Positions 54,884-62,621 of a stretch of 64,000 nucleotides of DNA are shown here, in pieces. Within the stretch, counting starts at the first letter, position 1. Every line of letters begins with the position of its first letter. The DNA is taken from positions 1,550,001 through 1,614,000 of the forward strand of contig JAWKLJ010000001.1 of the NCBI GenBank assembly GCA_041392805.1, read 5' to 3'. The notes beneath the pieces are model-generated. The model saw nothing but the letters and a program-made list of their open reading frames with translations, searched no databases and was not told the origin of the DNA. The translations under genes were made by a program, and so were the position numbers. The stretch comes from Saprospiraceae bacterium. Lineage in GTDB: Bacteria > Bacteroidota > Bacteroidia > Chitinophagales > Saprospiraceae.

Positions 54884-54905
54884 TTTATTGTTTGATTATT
54901 ATTCC

Positions 54906-55799
54906 CTAGCTGTAGCCAAAATGTTTTAAGGTGCGCTCGTCATCTCGCCAGTTATCCTTTATTTTCACAAAAAGTTCGAGGTAAACCTTTTGTTCCAAGA
55001 AGGTTTCAATACTTTTCCGGGCTTCGGTTCCTAATTTTTTAATGGCTTTACCTTCTTTACCTAGTATAATCGCTTTGTGGGTTTTCCGGCCTACAAAAAT
55101 GGTTGCATGGATTCGTGCAAGCGGTTCCCCCTGGTTCGTAGTTGTTTCCTTAAACTCCGTAATGCCCACTTCGGTAAAATAGGGAATCTCTTGTTCGTAA
55201 AACTGTAATATTTTTTCGCGAATAATTTCGCTGACGAAAAAACGCTCTGGCCGATCGGTCAACTGATCCTTGGGATAATACTCAGGTCCCTCTGGCAATT
55301 TATCTTTTACCAATTGTAGTAGCTGATCGGTATTTTGTTTGTGTAGCGCAGAGATAGGAATCGTTTCCTTAAAATCAATGCGCTCATTCCAGTTTTTAAT
55401 GGCCTCCAGGACTTGTTCGGGAGTAGAAAGATCAATTTTATTCAGCACCAAAAAAACAGGAACCTCTACTTTTGCCAACCGCTGAATAATCGGATCATCG
55501 TCATCGTATTGCTCTCCCATTTCCGTTACAAATAGCATGATATCAGCATCTTCAAAAGTGGACTTGACGTAACTATTCATGATTTCGTGCATCTTATAGG
55601 CTGGGTCACGAATAATACCAGGGGTATCGGAGAATACCAACTGAAAATCATCTCCACTTAAAATGCCAATAATTCTATGTCGGGTGGTTTGGGGTTTATT
55701 GGTAATGATCGACATCCGCTCTCCCACCAAAGCATTCATCAAAGTAGATTTTCCCACATTTGGACGGCCAATGATATTGACAAATCCGGATTTATGCAT
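54906..55799 (-). CDS. era: Ribosome-assembly GTPase Era
   Basis: 297 residues. G1 GRPNVGKST, G3 DTPG, G4 NKID and G5 SAL motifs are present. A C-terminal KH domain (about 205-290) has the RNA-binding GKEGKAIKKLG loop. Era binds 16S rRNA and helps 30S maturation. Length is normal. It follows the lipoprotein gene by 21 nt on the minus strand, so they are likely cotranscribed. Confidence 0.97.
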   Translation of the reverse strand: MHKSGFVNIIGRPNVGKSTLMNALVGERMSIITNKPQTTRHRIIGILSGDDFQLVFSDTPGIIRDPAYKMHEIMNSYVKSTFEDADIMLFVTEMGEQYDDDDPIIQRLAKVEVPVFLVLNKIDLSTPEQVLEAIKNWNERIDFKETIPISALHKQNTDQLLQLVKDKLPEGPEYYPKDQLTDRPERFFVSEIIREKILQFYEQEIPYFTEVGITEFKETTTNQGEPLARIHATIFVGRKTHKAIILGKEGKAIKKLGTEARKSIETFLEQKVYLELFVKIKDNWRDDERTLKHFGYS

Positions 55800-55820
55800 A
55801 TCCTGTTTTTTACAAAATTA

Positions 55821-56627
55821 TCAATCTCCTGCCAACAAAAAAACCATTTGCCATTTACCGCTCGCTTTTCTTTCAAAGCCAGCCCTGTAGCCAACAGGTG
55901 AAGATAGGAATTTGCCGTAAACAAAGCCTTCTTTCCCGTCTAATAGCGCCAGTTTTACCCAAGGGAAAGTTTCCCCTCCTATCGTTTCTTCTTTTTCCGT
56001 CTGTTCCAAAATTTTAACCACATCGTAAGAAACGGATTTAATGGTTTTGCTCTGCAGATTTGGCGCTGAGCGCAAACGTACACCACTTCCAATGATTGCG
56101 CCATACTCAAATCCGTCATAGTTTGGCGGCCAGGTCGCTGCGACATAGTTGGCCCAAAAAGTGCGCTGCTTATCCCTGAAAACGCCGCCTAAATCTAGTA
56201 CTTCGGCCAGAACCTGCCACAATTTTGAATCTGCTGCTGTTTCTGGTTTATCCAAGGCCCATTGCGTGACGAAGGCTGCAAAACCATTATTGTCACCAAA
56301 ACCGTTTTTGATGTTTTCATCAACCGCATCTAATAATCCAAATACATTTTTTTGCTGAATCGTATTTTTGAGGTTCTCCCTGAAAAGGAAAAACAGGGTA
56401 TCTATTGGGCCTTCATCAACGGGATTGAGCTTCCCAAGCTCCAGCACTTGTTTTAAGGGCATTGGATTTGTGCTTGCTTGCCTGAGCGCTATGTATTGCC
56501 TTCGCAGCGAATCCATATTAGAAGGCGGAGCCACCGCCATACTTTTTTCTTCTTCATTAGTAGTTTCAGTCTGGCGGCAAGCAATGGTGCAAGCACCAAG
56601 GAAGAGAAGTACGATAAACTTTTTCAT
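55821..56627 (-). CDS. Lipoprotein with C-terminal SH3-like domain, function unknown
   Basis: 268 residues. Lipoprotein signal with Cys17 (GACTIAC). A helical middle part (about 60-170) has no recognised family. Residues ~175-250 look like a bacterial SH3 domain (GSGVRLRSAPNLQSKTIKSV, WVKLALLDGKEGFVYGKFL), which usually binds cell-wall peptides. The gene precedes era in the same transcription unit. Role unknown; a peptidoglycan-linked envelope function is inferred. Confidence 0.8.
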   Translation of the reverse strand: MKKFIVLLFLGACTIACRQTETTNEEEKSMAVAPPSNMDSLRRQYIALRQASTNPMPLKQVLELGKLNPVDEGPIDTLFFLFRENLKNTIQQKNVFGLLDAVDENIKNGFGDNNGFAAFVTQWALDKPETAADSKLWQVLAEVLDLGGVFRDKQRTFWANYVAATWPPNYDGFEYGAIIGSGVRLRSAPNLQSKTIKSVSYDVVKILEQTEKEETIGGETFPWVKLALLDGKEGFVYGKFLSSPVGYRAGFERKASGKWQMVFLLAGD

Positions 56628-57056
56628 ATTTCCTAGTTAGCAGTTAGAACAAATTCCTTCTTTGACTTCAAAGCGCAGAAATCATCAGAGAACCAACAAA
56701 ATTAGTCGCCGTTTATAGCCAGTTTCCTTTTTTACAGTCTTTTGGTTTACTTATAATAGCTTAGTAATGGTAAAACAATAACTTATTAATTTGATGGGGC
56801 CCTTTTTCCACCATACTGCGTTACTCGATCGGTCACTTAGCTAGGCTAGGCTCCCTCCTCGTGCCTTGTCTGGTGAAAAAATGACTCCCCTGAAATCAAC
56901 AACTTATTCTTTCACCATTACATAAAGGTCTTACTTTTAATGTATAAACCAACAAAGAAAGTCGCTTTTTATCCCCAAAAACGACCTCCAAGCAAGCTTT
57001 GAATGTGTGCAATCTGCGGAATGGTATAGCTGCCTCTTTTTTTTTGGCCAACCCAA
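56628..57056. other. 429-bp intergenic region dominated by a palindromic element
   Basis: No gene. The centre is the long inverted repeat at 56765-56920. The rest is AT-rich; the lipoprotein promoter probably lies close to 56640. Confidence 0.6.
56765..56920. repeat. 156-bp palindromic intergenic element
   Basis: TAATGGT at the left end matches ACCATTA at the right end. Aligning the left arm with the complement of the right arm gives about 40 matches in 50 bases (AATAA, TT, ATTT, GGG and CACCA blocks). The spacing suggests a MITE-like or REP-like element that folds into a long hairpin as RNA. Copies elsewhere in the genome are expected but cannot be seen here. Confidence 0.65.
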
Positions 57057-59900
57057 TCAAAAGCTAAAGGAGAAACTCAAGTTGGGGGTAAAATCCAATA
57101 ATTGCAACTCCGTTCCTAGTACCGTATTGATGGGAGTATCATTTTCATTTCTAGATTCGGTAATGGAATAAATGTATTGCCGTTGTTTGACATTTTTTCG
57201 ATCAAAGAGATTAAAGATTGATCCGCCAACTCGAGCTTTACCGCCCCATAGTGGGAAACTATAATTGAGGCCTGCATCTACCCGGTGGTAATCCTCCAAA
57301 TAACTAATGCGTTCTGCAGGACTAATCTCTTCCCGGTCGAGTGAGGTCTCTCCCAATAAACTAATGTCGGTATAAGGTGTCCCACTACTAAAAATATATA
57401 CCAGGGAAAAATCCCATTTTTTCCAACGGTATTGATTAACCCATTTCAATTGATGGCGCCGATCATCGACAGAAGGGAAGGGCACGCCCTTTGAGATAGC
57501 AGGAAAGCGAAGGGTTGTTTTGCTAAGGGTATAGGCCAACCAGCCACTGTAGGGCCCAATTGACTTTTTGAGCAACAAATCCAGCCCTCTGGTCAGCCGA
57601 TCTCCTTCAAAAAAACGAAAATCCGTTCGCTGAATGGGTTTCCCTAATTCACCTCTACCATTTCTGATTTGAGCATATTCAATCATGCCTGTGGTGGCTT
57701 TTCTATACATTTCAAGGTCTACTTCCAAACCAGCCATTTTAAAATTTCCGCCCAACATGAATTGTTCGCTGGCTGCTACAGGAAAGCCAGCCGCTTTAGC
57801 CATGGTCAAGATGTCAAAGGTGCGGCCAAAACGATCCTCATGGTATATTTCTCTGGTAAACTGTTGGTTGATATTCCAGGATGATTTTAGCAGAAATTGT
57901 TCATTTGCCTGGTACAAGGCCAAGAGATGAGGAGACAAATACCATTGATTTGTCAAATTATAATGGGTTGCTCGCAACCCTGCTGAGATACTTAGCGGTT
58001 TTCCCAGGTGGAAGGCGTACTCGCCATAAAGTGTATGTTGATAACCCTCATCGTTCCTATTTAGTATTTGCCCAGCTTCTGCACTAATATCAAAACTGAC
58101 TTTATTCTTGACCAACTGATACCCCAAAACAAGGTCTTCCAAGGGTGAAATGGACAAAGTGTTTTTCAGGTTTAGCTCCGATGAATGGATCGTATTTTGA
58201 GTCCCAAGGAATTGGGATCTCTCTCTTATAATTTCACCGGTAAGGACTGAAGCTTGCAGCAAGCTGTTTTGAAGATCGGACGTTTCTTTATAAAAGGAGG
58301 TATTGACATTGAGGTGGGATTGCCATTTAGGGCTCCAATCTTGTTCAACCTGAAAACTAAAGCCCGTATTGCGCCAATTGGCATTTTCCTCATTTGTTTC
58401 TTTATTATTTATTTGAAAAGGTCCCAGGCGGCTTCTAAAAATTTCTTGATAGGTGTAATCGAATTGATCAAAACCCTGAAAAAAACTAGCCGTCAACCGG
58501 GTAGTGGGTTTATATTGCCATATCCATTTTGCATTCGCATCATAAAAATGAAAGTCTGGTTCGATACCAATGACGGTAGGCCTGGTAATCGTAGATGTAT
58601 TCGTCAATTGCTTGACAACGGATGACTGTTGTTCTTGTTGGAGGAGGTTGAAAATTTTATGATCGGCAATATTGTTGTTGGTCATTCTTCCACCTAGCAA
58701 AACAGCCATGTTCTTGACAATGGGCACCTGCATGGATGCATTGGTTGTTAGCAAATCGACGCCAATATTGAAAGCCGCTTTTTCGTTTAGCACCTCATGG
58801 GTTTTTATTTCAACTAAACCAGATAAACGGCCGCCATATTCTACTGGAAAACTATTCTTATAAAGATTTATTTCCTCCACCATATTGGCATTAATCGCAC
58901 TAAAAATCCCAAAATAATGATCTACATAATACAGGTTAATCCCATCCAGGATAATCAAATTTTCATTCCCCTCCCCTCCTCTGATTTTCAAGTCGGCAGA
59001 CAAATCATCATGTGCAGCTACGCCCGGGAGCAACTGAATATTGCGAAAGGCATCTACGCCACCGATAAAAGAAGGGAGTCTATACATTGCGCCTCCATGG
59101 ACTACATTTGCCCCATCAGCTTGCGAGGCGCCTAAGGTTGGCATCTGTTCCAAAATTGTGATGCCAGGTATTTCCTGGGGCACTGCATGCAAGTTGACGA
59201 TAATGGATTTTTCTGCCTGCTTTACTTCAATATCTTTTCCTTGATACCCCAAGTATTGAACCCTGAGTTTGGTTTCTCCTTCCGAAACGCGAAAAAAGAA
59301 TTTGCCCATTTCATCGGCAATCGTTCCCCGTTTACCATCCAGGGTGGTGATGGTAGCAAAAGCTAAGCCTTCACCGCTAATTGGATCCAACACTTGACCA
59401 GATAGTGATAGCTCCTCCGGAACATCGGTAGGCAATTCCGCCAAATCGGCTGTTCTGATCAGCACCTTGTCCTTGCCTAGGATTTTATAGACGAGCCCAG
59501 TGTTTGCCAATAAATTATCGATGGCTTCACCTAAGGAAAGTCCCTCAAAGGTGCGATCGATGACAATTTTGTCCAAGGCCTTATCATCATAAGCAATTTT
59601 TAGATTGTATTTTTCCTTCATGCTAGCCAGGGCCTCCGTCAAGGGAATATGTTTGAAATCAGCAGCGAAATTGCTGTTGGAGGATTGTCCGCTTAATAAG
59701 GCACTATGCCATAAAAATAGGCAGGGCAAGGCTATTCGGCAAAAATTATAGCGCAATCGGGTTTGGAAAAGGAACAGCAGGTAATGGCTCCATTTAAAAA
59801 TAAGTGGCCAAAGGATAAACAAGGTGCTGCTCGTACGGATTCCAGCGCCCATTCGTCTGCTTGAAGTATTGCTAACTTTGGAGTTGTTTACTCCAATCAT
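57057..59900 (-). CDS. TonB-dependent receptor with N-terminal STN signalling domain
   Basis: 947 residues. An unusual ~45-residue N-terminal extension precedes the hydrophobic signal segment (CRIALPCLFLWHSALLSGQ), so a later start such as 59852 is possible. An STN domain (about 80-150: FKHIPLTEALASMKEKYNLK) comes next, then a carboxypeptidase-like beta domain (LSGQVLDPISGEGLAFATI), the plug (GVDAFRNIQLLPGVAAHDDL, LKIRGGEGNENLIILDG) and a 22-strand-type barrel ending in Phe (LSFSFSF). It imports a ligand through the outer membrane and signals to the FecR protein. The ligand is unknown. The FecR stop lies 10 nt before its start. Confidence 0.92.
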   Translation of the reverse strand: MIGVNNSKVSNTSSRRMGAGIRTSSTLFILWPLIFKWSHYLLFLFQTRLRYNFCRIALPCLFLWHSALLSGQSSNSNFAADFKHIPLTEALASMKEKYNLKIAYDDKALDKIVIDRTFEGLSLGEAIDNLLANTGLVYKILGKDKVLIRTADLAELPTDVPEELSLSGQVLDPISGEGLAFATITTLDGKRGTIADEMGKFFFRVSEGETKLRVQYLGYQGKDIEVKQAEKSIIVNLHAVPQEIPGITILEQMPTLGASQADGANVVHGGAMYRLPSFIGGVDAFRNIQLLPGVAAHDDLSADLKIRGGEGNENLIILDGINLYYVDHYFGIFSAINANMVEEINLYKNSFPVEYGGRLSGLVEIKTHEVLNEKAAFNIGVDLLTTNASMQVPIVKNMAVLLGGRMTNNNIADHKIFNLLQQEQQSSVVKQLTNTSTITRPTVIGIEPDFHFYDANAKWIWQYKPTTRLTASFFQGFDQFDYTYQEIFRSRLGPFQINNKETNEENANWRNTGFSFQVEQDWSPKWQSHLNVNTSFYKETSDLQNSLLQASVLTGEIIRERSQFLGTQNTIHSSELNLKNTLSISPLEDLVLGYQLVKNKVSFDISAEAGQILNRNDEGYQHTLYGEYAFHLGKPLSISAGLRATHYNLTNQWYLSPHLLALYQANEQFLLKSSWNINQQFTREIYHEDRFGRTFDILTMAKAAGFPVAASEQFMLGGNFKMAGLEVDLEMYRKATTGMIEYAQIRNGRGELGKPIQRTDFRFFEGDRLTRGLDLLLKKSIGPYSGWLAYTLSKTTLRFPAISKGVPFPSVDDRRHQLKWVNQYRWKKWDFSLVYIFSSGTPYTDISLLGETSLDREEISPAERISYLEDYHRVDAGLNYSFPLWGGKARVGGSIFNLFDRKNVKQRQYIYSITESRNENDTPINTVLGTELQLLDFTPNLSFSFSF

Positions 59901-59910
59901 AATTTTTAAA

Positions 59911-60906
59911 TTATTGGTAGCCTATAACGACCACATTGGTTCCTTTTTTCTCCCACCGAAGTTCTTTTGGCCAGCAAACCACGGTCAGGGTACTGTCTAG
60001 GTTTTCCCGAATCAGGAATCCCGTGTAAACCTCTTTAAGAATCGCCTCCTCCTCTATTTCAATGCTGATATCAAATTGTCTTTCCATTTCTGAAAACACA
60101 TCTTCTAAAAGGGCGGTTTGGAATTCGATATTGCCTTCATACCAATTTTTTCTACTCAAATTGAAGGTATCGGCTTGCATGATCTGGCTGACTCTATCCA
60201 AACTCACCTTTTTGCCTGGCGTTAAAATATTGGCCTGTTGTCCAACCTGGCCTACTGCGTCCACTTTTACTTTTCCCGTAAAACAAGCCACCTCAAAGCG
60301 ACCATCATGGGTGTTTACATTAAAACTGGTGCCTAATACTTCTACGGAACCTCGGGCAGTTTCGACGGTAAAAGTGCTACCTTTTTTCACCTCGAAATAG
60401 GCTTCTCCATCCAATTGAATGGTCCGATTTTCTTTCCACTTCTTGGCATTGAAAACGATAGCAGAGGCCGCATTCAATTGAACGAGGGAACTATCAGGCA
60501 GGTAATACTGCATTTGTTCTGCCTTATTTGCCATGATGCGGGTTTCAGGTTTATTGAGCATAAAGAAAAACACGATCGCCACACTAGCTGCTGCAGCCGC
60601 ATAAGCGATCCATCTCAACACTGGTGATCGTTTGGCTGGTTGGGAAGGATTGTCTTTTTCAATAATAGTGTCAATGTTTTGCCATATAGACTTGATTTTG
60701 TCAGGACTGGTTGGTTCTTCTTTGAAATGGATTGCACTTACTAGCTTACTGGCCTCTTTTAGCATTGCTTGCTTTTCGGGGTGTGCTGCTTGCCAGGTTT
60801 CCCAAAAACGTTGCGCCTCGGGATCTCCTTCCACTATCCATTGGATGAACCAGGCATCTCCGGCCAACTCCAGTGCATCGTATGTGGTATAATCGTTATT
60901 CATCAT
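59911..60906 (-). CDS. FecR-family anti-sigma factor
   Basis: 331 residues. N-terminal cytoplasmic part (DAWFIQWIVEGDPEAQRFWETW) binds the sigma factor. One membrane helix lies at about 101-121 (IAYAAAAASVAIVFFFML). The FecR domain (GEAYFEVKKGSTFTVETARG, VLGTSFNVNTHDGRFEVACF) and a C-terminal STN-like part (FQTALLEDVFSEMERQFDIS) follow. It transmits the receptor state to the ECF sigma factor encoded 67 nt upstream. Confidence 0.95.
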   Translation of the reverse strand: MMNNDYTTYDALELAGDAWFIQWIVEGDPEAQRFWETWQAAHPEKQAMLKEASKLVSAIHFKEEPTSPDKIKSIWQNIDTIIEKDNPSQPAKRSPVLRWIAYAAAAASVAIVFFFMLNKPETRIMANKAEQMQYYLPDSSLVQLNAASAIVFNAKKWKENRTIQLDGEAYFEVKKGSTFTVETARGSVEVLGTSFNVNTHDGRFEVACFTGKVKVDAVGQVGQQANILTPGKKVSLDRVSQIMQADTFNLSRKNWYEGNIEFQTALLEDVFSEMERQFDISIEIEEEAILKEVYTGFLIRENLDSTLTVVCWPKELRWEKKGTNVVVIGYQ

Positions 60907-60973
60907 TTTAAAAATAATTCATCGAGAATTTTCCGTCAATTACAATTAAAAGGCAGAAAAGAGCATCTTGTAC

Positions 60974-61552
60974 TCAAAATTTATCTAAAAAAATGAACCT
61001 AAAGGCAAATATTAACAGACCCAGTAGGTTACGAAGTACATTCAAGGCATTGAAAATCAAATTGCGTACCGATTGGTAATTGATATCCATTACCTCAGCT
61101 ATCTCTTTATAGTCCATTCCCGTATAATACTTCAAATAAATAGCCTCTTGCTGGCGATTACTTAATTCGGCAAATGCTTTTTTCAACTGAATGGCTTGTT
61201 CAGCAGATATTTCGGCCGCAATAAGTTGGGTATCGATAGCTAATTCGGCCGCAAAATGCGCATCTTCGGGAGTTGTATTTGCCTGGACCTTTTGCGATTT
61301 TTGTAGGTTTCGAATGATTTTTCGGCGAAGTGAGACCAGTAAGTAGCGTCTGATGGAGTCTGTATTCCCCAAACCTGCTCTATTGCGCCACAATTCTACA
61401 AACAAATCCTGCACACAATCTGCTGCCAGGTGTTCATCCTTACTCAACTTTTTTCCATAGGCCAACAAAAAATTGATCTCCTGAAGGTATATACGCTCCA
61501 ACGCTTTTTTATCACCCGATTTAAGTTGTTTCCACAGTAACAGATCGCTCAT
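60974..61552 (-). CDS. ECF sigma factor (FecI-like)
   Basis: 192 residues. Region 2 (AADCVQDLFVELWRN) and region 4 (LSNRQQEAIYLKYYTGMDYKE; INYQSVRNLIFNALNVLRN) are clear. It starts the sigma/FecR/receptor triplet and likely drives the receptor gene when the ligand is bound. The C-terminal tail (LLIFAFRFIFLDKF) is hydrophobic, which is common in this group. Confidence 0.95.
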   Translation of the reverse strand: MSDLLLWKQLKSGDKKALERIYLQEINFLLAYGKKLSKDEHLAADCVQDLFVELWRNRAGLGNTDSIRRYLLVSLRRKIIRNLQKSQKVQANTTPEDAHFAAELAIDTQLIAAEISAEQAIQLKKAFAELSNRQQEAIYLKYYTGMDYKEIAEVMDINYQSVRNLIFNALNVLRNLLGLLIFAFRFIFLDKF

Positions 61553-61593
61553 TATCTTTTCTTGTAAGTCGTTTTTCTAACAACACTATTTTT

Positions 61594-62247
61594 TCAAATT
61601 CCGTCATCCAGAATTTCCGTATTTATTTCCGTCCGCGGTATGGCTTTTAAACGGTGAACACTGATCCACCCCATCATTCCCAACACAACAACCAACCAAA
61701 AAAATGGATAGCCTATTTGAAAAGCGCCCAAAATATCAAAGTAAGGAGAATGTTCAAAAAGCGAAACCAGGGCTACACTGATATAACTAAACGGCACAAT
61801 TAGTAAGAGTCCCGAGGCCATTAAGAAGATATAGATTCCGCGCACCCCTACTAAACGCCGCTGGGTAATCGTGAAAAAGGAATAAGCCATGAGTATCGCC
61901 AAGAAAACCAAAACTCCTAAAATGCTATATTTATTGAGCCATCCATAAAAATGAGTAACAAGGCTAAACAAAATCAAACGGCTTACCAATACGGAGGTTA
62001 CCAAAGTAGCGTATAATTCTACCCCAGCCCACCATATACTTTTAGCGGGTATATTCACCCAACGGAAAAAAGGATGAAGATAAGCTACAACCACCAAGGC
62101 ACCAATTAAAAAAACACTATATTGGATCATCCCTAGCCATTCTAGGTTCCCAGCCGCTACTTGTTTAGAGAACTCAAGGAACCATACCCCCATCGAAAGT
62201 AATGCACATAGAAGCACTAAGGTAAAGTGAAGGAGATGTGATTTCAT
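61594..62247 (-). CDS. Multi-pass membrane protein of unknown function
   Basis: 217 residues from the ATG at 62247. A longer frame to 62328 would run into the palindromic element at 62275-62397, so I prefer the shorter one. About six hydrophobic segments are seen (HFTLVLLCALLSMGVWFLEF, YSVFLIGALVVVAYLHPFF, YSILGVLVFLAILMAYSFF and others). No catalytic motif or known family recognised. It lies 41 bp before the sigma gene but the two may be independent. Confidence 0.7.
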   Translation of the reverse strand: MKSHLLHFTLVLLCALLSMGVWFLEFSKQVAAGNLEWLGMIQYSVFLIGALVVVAYLHPFFRWVNIPAKSIWWAGVELYATLVTSVLVSRLILFSLVTHFYGWLNKYSILGVLVFLAILMAYSFFTITQRRLVGVRGIYIFLMASGLLLIVPFSYISVALVSLFEHSPYFDILGAFQIGYPFFWLVVVLGMMGWISVHRLKAIPRTEINTEILDDGI

Positions 62248-62274
62248 TTGCCTAATGTGTATGCTTAGTAGTTT

Positions 62275-62397
62275 GACGGAAATAAATGATACCACTTTTT
62301 TCAAAGATTCGCGAATATTTTCACACAACTTCCTTACAGTCAGTTGCTTTGAAAATTTTAGCGAATCAAAAGTGGTATCTTTTATTTTTCTTCCGTC
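62275..62397. repeat. 123-bp imperfect inverted repeat
   Basis: GACGGAA at the left end matches TTCCGTC at the right end; inner blocks GATACCACTTTT, GATTCGC and ATTTTC pair across the centre. It lies just upstream of the membrane protein gene and could form a long RNA hairpin. Confidence 0.65.
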
Positions 62398-62458
62398 TAT
62401 TATTGCATTAACGGCATTTAGGTGAGGCGTATTATCGGGTGTGAAAAAGCTAAGTTAT

Positions 62459-62621
62459 TAGACTTGTTCAACCAGCGCCTCAAATGGCTGCAAGCGGCAA
62501 ATTTTATCTTGCACTTCGTCAAAAAGCCTCGCCGATGCTACGGCATCGCCTGTGTTTTTTTCCTCGTTCAAAATAAAATTTGCTGCGCTTTCGCTCATTC
62601 AGGCCTGGTTGAACAAGTCTA
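62459..62621. repeat. 163-bp palindromic element touching the S41 protease stop
   Basis: TAGACTTGTTCAACCAG (62459-62475) pairs exactly with its complement at 62605-62621. Inside, GC[AG]GCAAATTTTAT[CT]TTG pairs 16 of 18 bases and the centre GATGCTACGGCATC is a small palindrome. The right end is directly next to the TAA stop of the protease gene (62622-62624). It probably works as a terminator or is a MITE-like insertion. Confidence 0.75.
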
